From positions 72,658,929 to 72,722,928 of the forward strand of contig OY970826.1 of assembly GCA_963853835.1 (NCBI GenBank): a DNA stretch of 64,000 bases, in the 5' to 3' direction. A program made the translations under genes and the position numbers. A model generated the notes under the pieces. That model was not told the origin of the DNA and searched no databases. It worked only from the letters and a program-made list of their open reading frames with translations. This document shows, in pieces, positions 1-11,366 of this stretch. The stretch is from Calendula officinalis (Eukaryota > Streptophyta > Magnoliopsida > Asterales > Asteraceae). Numbering within the stretch: the first letter of the stretch is position 1; every line of letters starts with the position of its first letter.

Positions 1-1583
1 TTTTTTAAAAGAACTGGAAGGCAAAATCTGTCTTACAACAAAGGTGATAGAGCTGGATTTGACAAAACCAAGGTTAAATGTTACAACTGTAGCAATCTGG
101 GTCACTTTTCCAGAGAATGTCCAAGCAAAGATCAAAGATCAAGCTACAACAAAAACATCACGTCCAACTCAACTGCCTTAGTCTCTCAAGAAGGACAAGG
201 ATATGACTGGAGCTTCCAAGCAGAAGACCATGCACAGAACCAAGCTCTTATGGCCTTTACTACTGATCCTTCTACTACTGAGGTACATTCTAAATCTTGC
301 ACTCCTGAATGCATTAAATCATACAAAGAATTAGAAAAACTAAATAAAGAAACTCTTGAATAGATGATTTTAAATAGAAACAGAAGAATTGAATATAATG
401 GTTGTATAGCTGATTTAGAAAACCAAATTAAAATCTATAAAATAACTGATCAAAAGATAAAAGATGAATTGCTACAAACTACTTATGAAAAAGAACATAT
501 TGAATTGAAATTAAAAGAAACTTTGATCAAACTTGAAGAATGTCAAATGGAACTAGAACAGAATAAACTAACCATTAAAAAGTTTGAAAGAAGTTCTAAA
601 ATTGTCAATGAGTTAACTAGCAATCAAACTACAGAAAAAGTTATTCATGGAGTGGGATATCATGCAGTCCCACCTCCAACAAATTTCATTCCACCATTAA
701 AATCTAGTACTGAAAGAATTTTAAATGATTTAAAAATTGAAAGTCAAACTGAAACTGAAACCAGTAATGAATCAAATGAATCTTCTGATGATGATCAAAC
801 AACTGAATCAAATGATACTAGTTTTCACACCACACAAAGTCAAACTGAATCCCCAAAATAGAACTCAGAAAATATACCTACAATTTTAAGAAGGGGAAAT
901 CAAAGGAATTTAAACCAATTAAAAGAACAAAGAAAACCTGAAAATTCTAAATCAACCAAATTATCATGCTTAATCTGCAACAAAGTTAATCACATAGCTA
1001 AAAACTGTCACTTCAATCCTATTAACAATCAAGAATTTACAGAATTCAAAATCAACAAAGAAAAGGAAAAAGCCTTAAAATTAAAACAAACTAAAGAATC
1101 AAAAGAAAAGGAATCTAAAACACCAAAACAAAAGGAATTCGATAAACCTTGTGCTGACACTCATAAATTTGGAAGAACTGCACCACGATTTGTTCAAAAT
1201 ACCAGGTATAAAAGTCCAAGCAGAAGCAACTATTTTAAAAACAATGGAACACAAAATCGTTTTCCTCGATTATTAAAGTTTTCAAACATCAGTAGAAACT
1301 ATTCCAGGTTTACTACTGGTAAAAACCGTAATTACAATGCTGTCTGGTATAACTACAAAACACTATTGATTATGCTCAAAACTCATATTACTCAAACACT
1401 ACTGGTCCATCAGTAGTGAAATTTTCAAAAGCTAAAAACTACGGGTATAAACCTAGATCAATAGTGACTCAAAACATCAGTACTAAATACAAAACTGCAT
1501 ATAAGAATCATTCAGTTAAAAAGTCTTATTCTTCAAAGGATGAACCCAAGACAAAACAAGCTTGGGTTCCTAAAAATAACTAA
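1..1583 (+). pseudogene. Copia A gag, partial, broken
   Basis: Gag packages element RNA in virus-like particles. The forward frame open at base 1 encodes a CCHC zinc knuckle (C-Y-N-C, then G-H and final C) at about 79-120 and a second, C-L-I-C with N-H and C, at about 967-1011. Between them is a charged, helical, probably coiled-coil stretch (about 370-600) and a Ser/Glu-rich stretch (740-860). The frame is cut by TAG at 361-363 and 859-861. It is then shifted by one base in an A-run near 1358-1361, after which it continues to an end at TAA 1581-1583 (Trp-Val-Pro-Lys-Asn-Asn). Two separate knuckles flanking a coiled coil are unusual for Copia gag but recur in Copia fragment B here. The start is outside the window. 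Confidence 0.8.
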
Positions 1584-3205
1584 TCCTTTTACTTTATGTG
1601 CAGAGTATCCAGATCCCTGAAGAAGGTAGAACATGGCATATTGATAGTGGATGCTCTAGACACATGACTGGAAATCTTCAAATACTTAGAGATTTCAAGT
1701 CTTTTGAAGGAGGGTATGTTGCTTTTGGAGAAAATCCTAGGGGAGGTAAGATTACAGGTAAAGGTACAGTATCAAATGGTAAAATTACTTTTGATGATGT
1801 ATTTTATGTTGCTGAGCTTAAATACAATCTGGTTAGTGTGTCTCAAGTCTGTGATAAGAAGAACAAAATTTTTTTTACAGATGTTGAGTGCATCATTCTT
1901 TCTCCTGACTTTATTTTAGATGAAAAATATGTTGTTTTAAGAACACCAAGGAGAAACAATGTGTATTGCCTGGATATAGGGGGAGAACTCATTTCATCAA
2001 ATGAGATCAACTGTTTTATATCTAAGGCAAACACAAATGAATCAGAACTTTGGCATAGAAGGATGTGTCACACAAATTTTAAAAATATGAACAATTTAGT
2101 TAAAAAGGATTTGGTAGTTGGTCTACCACAAAAAGAATTTATGTGTGATCATCATTGTGTTGCCTGCCTAAAAGGTAAACAACACAAGACTTCTCATAAG
2201 ACCAAAGCAATTAATTCTATTTCTAAACCTTTGCAGCTCTTACATATGGACCTTTTTGGGCCTACAAATGTAATGAGTATTGGAAAGAAACAATACTGCC
2301 TTGTTATTACTGATGATTTTTCCAGATACACTTGGGTATTCTTTCTCAGGACCAAAGATGAAACAAGTGAAATAATCAAGAATCTGATTGTAAAGCTGGA
2401 AAATACAAGAGATCTCAAAGTGAAAGCAATTAGATGTGATAATGGAACTGAATTTAAAAATACTAACCTAATTGACTTCTGTGATCTTAAGGGTATTGAC
2501 AGGCAGTACAGCTCACCAAGAACTCCACAACAAAATGGTGTAGCTGAAAAAGAAATAGAACTATCATTGAAGCAGCCAGGTCTATGCTTGCAGATTCAAA
2601 ATTACCAATAACTTTTTGGGCTGAAGCTGTCAATACTGCCTGTTATGTTCAGAACAGAGTGTTAATAGTTAAGCCTCATTTTAAAACACCATATGAACTT
2701 TTCAATAAAAGAAAACCATCAATAAGTTTCTTAAAATCATTTGGTTGTCCTTGTACTATTTTAATTACAAAAGAATAAATTGGTAAATTTGACTGCAAAG
2801 CAGATGATGGAATATTTGTAGGATACTCAACTCAAAGCAAATCCTACAGAGTGTTCAACAAAAGGCTGAGGATCATTGAAGAAAGTGTAAATGTATCCTT
2901 TAATGAAAATCTTATGAATGAACAAGGAAATGGTCCAGATTGGTTGTTTAATATTGATAATCTAACCAAATCTTTTGATGTCAATTATGAATTTAATACA
3001 GGAAATTCAAACAATCAAAGTCAACAAGTAAGACCATCATCAAGTGGAAGGCAAGAAATCATGAAATATATCTTAGTTGATACTGCTCCCACAGTTGATA
3101 CTGAGGACAGTAGTAACTCTGGTAACCCTAATTTCAATGATACCAGTAACAACTCAAATTCTGAAGATACTACTGATCCCAGTAGTAACTCTGAACCCTC
3201 AGAGT
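1584..3205 (+). pseudogene. Copia A pol, protease-integrase part, broken
   Basis: Pol N-terminal half. The protease active-site motif His-Ile-Asp-Ser-Gly-Cys is at about 1637-1654. The GAG-pre-integrase motif (Leu-Trp-His-Arg-Arg) is near 2050. The integrase core begins with His-Met-Asp-Leu-Phe-Gly (about 2245) and has the Cys-Asp-Asn-Gly-Thr-Glu motif (about 2430) and the Pro-Gln-Gln-Asn-Gly-Val-Ala-Glu catalytic end (about 2525-2550). A one-base loss in the A-run at 2546-2551 shifts the frame. It resumes as 2584 onward, meets TAA at 2776-2778, continues from 2779 in the same frame through the integrase C-terminal region, then shifts again near 3205 within a Thr/Ser/Asp-rich spacer. Pol is in the -1 frame relative to the end of gag. 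No ATG is expected because pol is normally made as a gag-pol fusion or by recoding. Confidence 0.85.
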
Positions 3206-5098
3206 TGTGATGATGATTTACTTAATACTGATGCCAGTAACAACAATGATACTCCTGAAGTTAATGAAGAGAACGTTACTACTGACACCAGTAGTAATGA
3301 TGAATCTCCACAAAATGCAAACAATCAAGAAGAAGCAGGGATAGATGCACAAATTTCTGAATCAAATGAGTCAAACTTAGATTCTCAAATATCTGTTGAC
3401 AAAATTCCTGGAACCAGAACTGAGAAGAATCATCCTTTGGACCTAGTCCTAAGTGATGTCAATTCATCCATGCAGACAAGAAGCAAATTTAATTCTGCCT
3501 TGAACTCAAATATTTGTAATATCAGTCTAATATCTAATGAATGCATGTATGAATGTTTTCTGTCACAGGAAGAACCTAAGAAGATTCAACAAGCTATGAA
3601 AGATTCAAACTGGATCATAGCAATGCAAGAAGAACTTCTTCAATTTAAACTACAAGCTGTATGGACACTTGTCCCTCTTCCAAAAGGAAAAAGAGCCATT
3701 GGAACTAGATGGATCTTCAGAAACAAGAAAGATGAAAGAGGTATAGTGATAAAAAACAAAGCAAGGCTTGTAGCCCAAGGTTACACACAAGAAGAAGGCA
3801 TTGACTATGATGAAGTTTATGCACCAGTTGCCAGAATTGAAGCAATCAGAATATTTTTAGCATATGCTTCATACAAAAGAATCAAAGTCTACCAAATGGA
3901 TGTAAAAAGTGCCTTCTTGCATGGGAAAATAGAAGAAGAAGTATATGTATGTCAACCTCCAGGCTTTGAAGATCCAGAACATGATGACTATGTATTCAAA
4001 CTAGACAAAGCTCTATATGGCCTTCATCAGGCACCTAGAGCTTGGTATGATACATTGTCCTCGTACCTTTTAAAGAACAATTTCAAGAGAGGTGCCATTG
4101 ACAAGACATTATTCACAAGGAAGGTCAAAGATGATATACTACTGGTCCAAATATATGTAGATGATATCATCTTTGGATCAACAAATGATCAATTGTGCAA
4201 AGAATTTGAAGAACTGATGCAGATCAAGTTCAAGATGAGTTCAATGGGTCCAATGAATTTCTTTCTTGGACTCCAAATCAATCAGAAATCAGATGGTATT
4301 TTGATCAATCAATCAAAATATGTCAGAGATATCTTAGAGAAGTTTGCAATGAAAGATAGCAAAAGTGCAAGCACTCCAATGGAAACTCACAAACACCTAC
4401 ATCCTGATGTTGAGGGGGAGGATGTAGATGAACACATTTACAGATCAATGATAGGATCTTTGATGTATTTAACTGCATCAAGACCTGACATTATGTATAG
4501 TGTTTGTGTATGTGCCAGATATCAAGCAAAACCAAAAGAGTTACACTTACAAGCAGTCAAAAGAATCTTCAGATACCTGAAAGGAAAACCCTCACTTGGT
4601 CTTTGGTATCCACATGCATCACCATTTGAACTCATAGCCTACACAGATAGTGACTATGGTGGTGAATGCCAAGACAGAAAATCTACTACTGGTGGATGTC
4701 AATTTTTTGGATCAAGGTTGGTGTCATGGCAATGCAAGAAACAAACCAATGTTTCAACTTCAATTGCTGAAGCAGAGTATGTAGCTGCATCTGCCTGCTG
4801 TGCTCAAGTTCCGTGGATTCAAAATCAACTCCTAGACTTTGGTATCTCTATACTTAAAACTCCAATTTTTATAGATAATCAAAGTGCAATCAGTATTGTG
4901 AATAATCTAGTAAAACATTCTAAAACAAAACACATTGAAATTAGATTTCAATTTATAAGGGATTGCAATGAAAAGAAATTAATTAAAGTAGAGAAAATTC
5001 ATACTGATGATCAATTAGCAGATCTTTTTACAAAAGCATTTGATGTAGGAAGATTCAACTTTTTGGTTAGCAGTATTGGAATGATTTTAATAAGTTAA
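3206..5098 (+). CDS. Copia A pol, reverse transcriptase and RNase H
   Basis: One open frame of about 630 residues carries the whole RT (RVT_2 type) and RNase H. RT begins near 3650 (Val-Trp-Thr-Leu-Val-Pro) with Lys-Ala-Arg-Leu-Val-Ala-Gln-Gly-Tyr at about 3760 and the catalytic Tyr-Val-Asp-Asp at about 4154-4165. RNase H starts with Tyr-Thr-Asp-Ser-Asp-Tyr near 4640 and holds the Ser-Ile-Ala-Glu-Ala-Glu-Tyr motif near 4765. The C-terminus has the usual His-Thr-Asp-Asp-Gln-Leu-Ala-Asp-Leu-Phe-Thr-Lys end. It is the best preserved part of the element, but its upstream part is in another frame, so no full polyprotein can be made from this copy. An apparent ATG at 3077 lies in the overlap with the previous frame and is not a true start. 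Confidence 0.9.
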   Translation, partial: CDDDLLNTDASNNNDTPEVNEENVTTDTSSNDESPQNANNQEEAGIDAQISESNESNLDSQISVDKIPGTRTEKNHPLDLVLSDVNSSMQTRSKFNSALNSNICNISLISNECMYECFLSQEEPKKIQQAMKDSNWIIAMQEELLQFKLQAVWTLVPLPKGKRAIGTRWIFRNKKDERGIVIKNKARLVAQGYTQEEGIDYDEVYAPVARIEAIRIFLAYASYKRIKVYQMDVKSAFLHGKIEEEVYVCQPPGFEDPEHDDYVFKLDKALYGLHQAPRAWYDTLSSYLLKNNFKRGAIDKTLFTRKVKDDILLVQIYVDDIIFGSTNDQLCKEFEELMQIKFKMSSMGPMNFFLGLQINQKSDGILINQSKYVRDILEKFAMKDSKSASTPMETHKHLHPDVEGEDVDEHIYRSMIGSLMYLTASRPDIMYSVCVCARYQAKPKELHLQAVKRIFRYLKGKPSLGLWYPHASPFELIAYTDSDYGGECQDRKSTTGGCQFFGSRLVSWQCKKQTNVSTSIAEAEYVAASACCAQVPWIQNQLLDFGISILKTPIFIDNQSAISIVNNLVKHSKTKHIEIRFQFIRDCNEKKLIKVEKIHTDDQLADLFTKAFDVGRFNFLVSSIGMILIS

Positions 5099-5404
5099 GT
5101 CTAAAAGAAAAATCGTGTGTAAAGTGTTTTGTACAAACTTTAACTTTAATTTTCTGTTTAATACTGGTTATTCATTACTACTGATCTTGTTATTACTACC
5201 ACAATCTAGTACTGATAGGGTTTCTCAGTAGAAATTAAGTCAAGTATAGAAACAAAGGTTACTACTGATGTTTCTACTACTGATACTTAGTTCTTACTGA
5301 TCGGACGTTATCTGTAAAATACGACAATTACATTACTGACCCTCATGAAAATAGCCGTTAGGTTATTATTCGAAGGATATTTTGGTCATTTTGCAGGTTT
5401 AATC

Positions 5405-5490
5405 GAAAAATATAAATAGCAGACTGAGATTAGTTTAGCATTATCTTCTCCTCGATTTGATAAACCCTACGCTAAACCCTAATCTCTGCA
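5405..5490 (+). promoter_or_regulatory. TATA box and telo-box between pol and the extra ORF
   Basis: A TATAAATAG box at 5411-5419 is followed at 5474-5482 by AAACCCTAA, the plant telo-box, in a CT-rich leader; the next long ORF starts at 5609. The spacing of about 190 bases from TATA to ATG suits a plant core promoter plus 5' leader. It suggests that the accessory ORF is transcribed separately from the genomic RNA. This is an inference from motif and position only. Confidence 0.45.
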
Positions 5491-5608
5491 CAATCCGATC
5501 AAAACTCAACATCAGTAACAACTTAATTCCGATCACACACTTGAAATTCCTACCAAAACGATCACTCTCTCTGAAAGACTCACTCCAAAAGATCAAAATC
5601 AAGCACAA

Positions 5609-8600
5609 ATGGCAACCCTAAAATCACTCAATGTCACTACTGATCTTAAATTCTCAGAATTCCATAATATGTGTGCCTTCTTAAGAAATCCAGATGGTAC
5701 AAAGGATTTTCGACCTATTGTGATGTTCCTAAAGAAGTCATATATAAAGTTTTCTCTCACCATCAATCCTAAAGCATTTCAACAACACCTAGTTGATTTC
5801 TGGACCAATGCTGAAAGAACTGAAGGTTCAGCCATGTCCATGATCAAATCAACTGTGGATGGAAAGTCTATCACCATAACTGAACAATCCATTAGACAAC
5901 ATCTTCAACTCCATGATGAGTCAGGTATGTTCTCTCTTCCAAGGGAAGATCTTGTTGAAACTTTAAAGAAAATGGGGTATGAAGGAAGATCAGATATAGT
6001 TACTTTTCAAAAGGGTCTTCTTTCACCCCAATGGAAGTTTTTGGTACACACTATTCAACATTGTATCTCTCCAAAAAGAAGTACTTGGAATGAGTTCAAC
6101 AAATCAATAGCATCTGCTGTTGTTTGTCTGAGCACAGGACAAGTATTTAACTTTTTAAACATGATTTTTGAAGGAATGCTAGGGAATCTATCTTCATCTA
6201 AATTTTTAATGTATCCAGGATTCCTAACTCATATAATAAACTATGAATTACAAAATCTTTCAACTCCCAAAAACTTTTTTGTAACACCAGAATTAAACAA
6301 AAAGGTTTTTGCAAATATGAGAAAGAGATTTATTTTTTCTGGTAAAGATACTCCACTATTTTCAAACATGATCTATGATCATCCCCCAACTGGAGAAGGT
6401 TCAAGTCACCCCATTGAACCCCAACCCACTCCACCACCAAATACAGCCCAAACAGAACCCATTGAGTCCACTCAATTAAATGCACCAACATATGTCCTGC
6501 TAGTGTCCCAGGTACATGAGATTAATCCCCAGAGTGCTACTCTTCACTCTGAGGAAGACCAGACCTTAGCCAAACAAATTTCTATCAAATATAGAAGGAA
6601 GAAAACTTCCTTAAAAGACACCAGGGGACCAATTGAGTCAAACCCCAGACTCCAAGAGTTGACCTCACAGGAGGAGAGAGGTCATGAGGAAAGGGCTCTC
6701 AATACTGATGCCCCAAAGGTGGATGCACAGGCTAGTGAGAACATCAATAGGACCCAGACCTCGGCAACTCTAAGTGATGACTCTGAATTTGAGGCATTAC
6801 TAAGAGGACCCCGGTGCCAAGAAACCACAAGGGGGGGGGGGGGGCACTACTGCTTTTTCTAGGAAGAAGAGAGTGTCCAAACAACCCATTTCAACACCAA
6901 AAAGTGATGAGGGTAGAACAGAACAACTTGAATTGACGGATAGGATGGAAAACCTTAAAGCCAATGTACCTAATGAGCCCAATGATCCACCCAAAGGGGC
7001 TGAGGGCAGTATTAAAACCACTAAATTGACGGCTAGGAAGGAAAACCTTAAAACCACTGTACAAAATTGTCTGGAGTTACTTAACAATCAAGGGAAAACC
7101 ATGACCTACATGAAGCACTACATCAATACCTTGAACAAAAGGCAGAAGAGGTTTGAACAAAGGCTTCAAAGGCAATCAAAATTGATCAGGCAATTACAAA
7201 GAAAGATTGCAAGTAGTGAGGCTCAACAAGTTGAGATCACTAAGGGGGAGAAAGATCAAATTCAAGGGATGATTGATCAATCTATTGCAGTAGCAACCCT
7301 CCTTAACTTGAAAGAGGTTCATGGTGAAACAAGTCAAAATATTGGTGAAGACTTGTACAGAGAAATGGATGAGGATATATTTGTGTCTGCAAATCAATCA
7401 CAAACAGCAGAACAAATAAAATCTCCAGTTGCTACTGAAGTTATAGAAACTACTGATCCTACGGTTATTACTGAGGAAAAGGATCATGAGATTGTTACTA
7501 CTGATCGTGTTGAAGAAGGAGATACACCAGTAGTGAATGCTACACAAGAAGATATCATGGATACTACTGATGCCCTAGCAGTAGTAATTCCTACAGCAAC
7601 CTCACCAGTAGTAAATGAAGAAAGACAAATTGTAGTACATGAACAAGAAATTATACCAGTAGCAACCGCATTGGTTACTACTGAAGAGGAAGAAGAAGAA
7701 ATTCCATAGCTCATTGAACGTGAACGGTTTGTTGTTATCACAAAACCTCTAACACCTGATCAACCACTTATCATACCTGACATTGATGATAATGTGAACT
7801 GGTTTGAAGTAGATGAATGTGCACTTCCTCCACATCCCAAGATTCTATCAGAAGATAAACTTAAATTATTTTCTCCATCAATTGTAAGTAATGGTATTCC
7901 TGATATGAAATACACTCCACCTCCATCTATACTTCCAGCTTGTATTAGAAAGGGAAAAGAAATTTATGATGATGATTATCCCAACAGAGCCTTAGGTCAT
8001 CACATGGTAAATAAGATGAATCATGTGAGATCTGCTAAACAAGCTAAATGGAAGTTGAATCATATAAGGTACTTAAAGAAAGTGGCTATTACTCAAGCTC
8101 TTGAAGACAAGAAAAAGGCCGAAAAAGAAAGATTGAAAAATCAAGAAAATCAAGAAGCTGAAGTACCTATTCCACAAATAAAAGGAATTCTGGTAGAAGA
8201 CCAACAAGCTGAATTTAAAAGACATAGAAAAATTGAAGAAGAACATTTAAATTATCTTGAAGATCTGGTAGCTGAAAGCAAAAGAACAAAAGGTGAACTA
8301 CCAGATGATATATTTGAACAGAAAAAGAATATGATTGACTTTTTGAAGTCAAAAGGGCATAGTGTAAAATCTTTTGGCAGAATGAAGATGATTACAATAA
8401 TAGATATATATTGTACTGCCAAGAAGAAAGAATTAGCTGAATTAGAAGCAGAAGAAGAAAAAGCAAACACTTTAATTTCTATAGACCCAACAATCATTTC
8501 ATCTGGAAAACCAACTCCTGGTGAAACTTCCACACCCCAATCAAAGAAAAGAAAAGCTCTTCCATAGGAACAGAAAGACAAAAAGAAATCAAAAAAAGAA

Positions 8601-9206
8601 CAAATTATTCCTGTTCTTGAAGTTCCTATTGCTCCCCTTGAAGACAATCCAATCATCAATTGGAGAGTCATTGATAATCATGTGATTGAATTTATAAGGG
8701 AAGACAGACAAGTCCAGAGATTTACTGGATGGAAGCCAATGATCAGATCTTGTTCAAGAAGTGATATAATCAAAGTATTGATTATTGGAAAACCAAGAAT
8801 GACCAAGAAGACATGGAAGAACTCTGGAGCTGGATACTTAACCAAAATGTTTGATGCTGCATTTTATCCAGATAACTATCCAGAAATATTTTCAAACACA
8901 GAAAATGTGTATGCTTGGAATGTGTTACCCACAGTACAAATGTACTTCTTTGAAAGATCAAGCAATAACTGTGAACTATACTTATTTGAAAAAGAATATC
9001 CACACTCTGAAGAAACTATGTATCAGATATTCACAAACACAATGATGAAACCGTATGATGAGGTAATGTTTCGAGAAAAACTTAACTACTTTATCAAAAG
9101 AAACAGCAAGTATATTATAGCTCAAAGGAAAAGGAAAAATCAAAGAACACTTGAGAAACGAGCTGCTTTAGAAGAGCAAAGGAAGAAAGAAGAAGAAGAA
9201 ACTTGA
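5609..9206 (+). pseudogene. Copia A accessory ORF downstream of pol, broken
   Basis: The ATG at 5609 follows the TATA/telo-box leader. The first part (5609-6862, about 400 residues) has a folded-looking N-terminal domain, rich in aromatic and hydrophobic residues, with Gln-Trp-Lys-Phe-Leu-Val-His near 6030. From memory, similar proteins lie downstream of Copia pol in Asteraceae genomes, often under misleading names. A G-homopolymer at about 6831-6843 shifts the frame. The ORF continues from 6873 with a Lys/Arg/Gln-rich coiled coil (7080-7260), a Val/Thr/Asp-rich spacer and charged helices, and is cut by TAG at 7707-7709 and 8565-8567, ending at TGA 9204-9206. Intact, it would have been near 1200 residues. 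No signal peptide or clear membrane segment is visible, so an envelope role is unsupported; the function is unknown. Confidence 0.65.
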
Positions 9207-9242
9207 TTAATTCAAAGTGAATTAATAAGTTTAGGGGGAGAT

Positions 9243-9757
9243 TGTTGGGATGTAAACAAGATATACAAATTCTATTACTGATGCTGCAGTTGGTACTGAT
9301 TAATGAAGAATGAAGTTAGTACTGATGGGGCAAAAACACTATCTTCTACTGATGCTAATCTTGGAAGATTACTACTGATGATGTTACTACTGACGATCAA
9401 TTGTTACTACTGATGTTATATTTAGAGCTGATCGTGTCCGAGATTCTAGCATAGTTAGTTATAGAATGTATATCTTCTTGTAATTCAATTGTAATCGATT
9501 CCTAGAATAACTAGGTTAATAATTTAGGCTTCAAGGATTAGTATATATAGTTCCTTATGAATTGTAAACATGCGTGTATTGATCGAACGAATTAATACAT
9601 TGAAGCTTTTTGTGATAAACTGTGTTCTTCGTTTTATTCTCATTCGATTACAGTTTACATTGTTCTTAATCTAATAACATAAGTGTTAATCCGCTGTAAC
9701 TTCTTGTGTTAGTAGATCTGAGTTTCTAATAACTTAATTGAGTTATTCGATCTGACA
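9243..9757 (+). repeat. 3' LTR of Copia A
   Basis: It begins TGTTGGGATG right after a purine run (TTAGGGGGAGAT, 9231-9242, the polypurine tract) and ends GATCTGACA, giving TG...CA ends and 515 bp. A TATATATAG stretch near 9540 may be the core promoter. The first 180 bases hold seven copies of the word TACTGA, mostly as CTACTGATG. The next bases, from 9758, match exon sequence of the kinase-PP2 gene. Confidence 0.85.
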
Positions 9758-10342
9758 GAAGTAAACGGAAAGAAACATATCAGGTTTGCTTTTAGTCTTG
9801 TCGGTCAATTTTAACGGATAAAATTTTCAATATTATGACAAATATCCAATATTTGGATATGATTTTTTATGTCTTCAAATTTTACGTTTTCTCTAAGAAG
9901 CATATAATATATGCAGGTTTGAAGAGGTGATTGAGCTTCTACCACAACAAGTATTTCGTATTAATTGCACGATTAAAAGCCAAAAGCTGTCAGAAGATAC
10001 AGAGTATGTGTGTTACCTTGTGTTCAAGCTCTCAGAAAAATGTCAAGGGCTGCATTGTCCCGTACTTGGCTGCATTGTCCCGTGGAAGTACGGGATTTAC
10101 TCCACCGAGAAAACAACGAGGCTGCAATTGTTTATTTTGTACCCCCAACCCCATGGAATGTACATCATATTACTCGGGTTCCAGAACAAAGGGAAGATGG
10201 GTGCATGGAGGTTGAAGTGTGGAAATTTAACTCAAATCATAAAGTAAAGAATGACTGTATACCAGTGAATTTGAAATTTATAAGTTATGAAGGTACTATG
10301 AGTGGCCTTATTTTATGTGGCCTAGAGTTTCGACCCATGTAG
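9758..10342 (+). pseudogene. Broken copy of kinase-PP2 gene 3' end
   Basis: This stretch aligns with 40230-40888, the last intron and terminal exon of the intact kinase-PP2 gene, in the same orientation. The exon piece at 9758-9785 has lost about 70 bases relative to the intact gene. The intron follows, with an acceptor at 9915-9916, then a PP2-like domain exon from 9917 to a TAG at 10340-10342. A 20-base tandem duplication (around 10050-10082, GCTGCATTGTCCCGT repeated) shifts the frame inside the domain. Copia A lies directly upstream at an exon position, so the rest of this copy, if it survives, is left of the window. It is a dead tandem paralogue. Confidence 0.85.
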
Positions 10343-10754
10343 TGATAATGACATAATTGTCTTGGATCTTAATGTCAATTTGAATCTGGTTTGCCATGGT
10401 GATGTTTTCTTTTTCTTATGTTTGCACTCGCCATGTGTTGAACATTGGACTTCCATTTCCCTTGTCTGCATTGATAACCAACTTTATTACACCCTTCTTG
10501 ATCTGTGTCATATCCATCAATTGATGTGCTTGATCCTTTGACAAGTGAGTTCTGAGCTTAATGGAACAGTTTGACAGGTACTCACGGAAAGGTCCAAATT
10601 TAGGGGTGACCATAAAAACTGAAAAATCACACCTAGGTTGAAACAACTTGAAAAACTTAACCAAGATAACCAAACCATATAAGAGATAGACGGTTCGGTT
10701 TTGTTTCTAATGTACTTACCAAAATTTTCTTAGTCCTTCCTTCCATTGCCATTA
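10343..10754. other. Unassigned spacer
   Basis: No gene recognised. The minus strand holds an 85-codon open stretch (10416-10673) with a Lys-Lys-Gly-Val-Ile-Lys-Leu segment that looks protein-like. I could not assign it to a family, and it has no convincing start or splice sites. It may be an exon remnant. Confidence 0.3.
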
Positions 10755-11366
10755 ATGATAAAATCTCTCTGTAAAATCGTAATTTTTTCCAACCCCTCAA
10801 CCTTCTCTTGTGGTAAAACCATCTGTAACAAAGAACAATTTGTTGATTACAATCGAAATTGGAACCACAAAAGGATCTTGTTCGAAAAACTCAAGGATAA
10901 AGATTCAGACGCTGTTCGAATTCTCCAAGAAGATGGAGATTGGAGCAAAGAACTCCTCTCGGCTGTTGTTGGATTCCTCAATCAAACCTCAAGATCGAAC
11001 CACGTTCTAAAGGTGAAATGTTTTACTTTCTGTGATTGTTAATCGTTCTTCAATTTACATTTCACGACTTCAATGACGCAAAACGGAACAGATTTGTGGT
11101 TATTGAGCTTGTATAAGCTTAGTAACTCACGTTTTCTTATGTTGAACACCAGGTGTTTGATAAATGGTCGAGTAAAGACAATTCGCGAATTAGCATATTC
11201 AATTACAAAAGAAGCATAAGATTATTGGTTGGTGAGGGTCTAGTTGAAGCATAAGATTATCGGCTTTGAAATATATGAAAAATATTCAAAGTATGCAGGC
11301 TTCCTTAGAGATTTATGATTCAATCATTCAAGGTCTTACTGAAAAAAGGAGATTTGAGATATCAGT
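10755..11366 (+). pseudogene. PPR-like gene fragment, truncated
   Basis: ATG at 10755 opens an 86-codon exon ending at 11012 with donor GTGAAA. The next exon starts at 11152 after acceptor CCAG, in phase, and reads Val-Phe-Asp-Lys-Trp... before a TAA near 11250. In another frame near 11275-11365 the text continues with a segment of the form Leu-Glu-Ile-Tyr-Asp-Ser-Ile-Ile-Gln-Gly, typical of a pentatricopeptide repeat helix pair. PPR proteins bind organellar RNA. The exon-2 region contains a short direct repeat (GAAGCATAAGATTAT, twice) that probably caused the break. The fragment stops where Copia fragment B begins. The family call rests on repeat style only. Confidence 0.5.

Larger units (their letters stand above)
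1..9757 (+). mobile_element. Ty1/Copia LTR retrotransposon A, 5' end outside window, decayed
   Basis: Order seen is gag zinc knuckles, protease, integrase, reverse transcriptase, RNase H, a long extra ORF, polypurine tract and 3' LTR. Integrase before RT is the Copia order. An extra ORF between pol and the 3' LTR is the place where Sirevirus-type Copia elements carry an env-like gene, so a Sirevirus-like lineage is plausible but unproven. The 5' LTR and start of gag lie left of the window. The coding region has at least five premature stops and several single-base frameshifts, so this copy is not autonomous. The 3' LTR ends at 9757 and is followed directly by PP2-gene sequence, so the element sits in an exon of that gene copy. 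Four of its five premature stops are TAG. Confidence 0.9.

Noticed and set aside
1560..1604. Programmed -1 frameshift site between gag and pol in Copia A
   Set aside because: The overlap is only a few codons and no standard slippery heptamer is present.
5609..6862. Calling the accessory ORF an envelope gene
   Set aside because: No signal peptide, membrane segment or fusion motif is visible; only its position resembles env-like ORFs.
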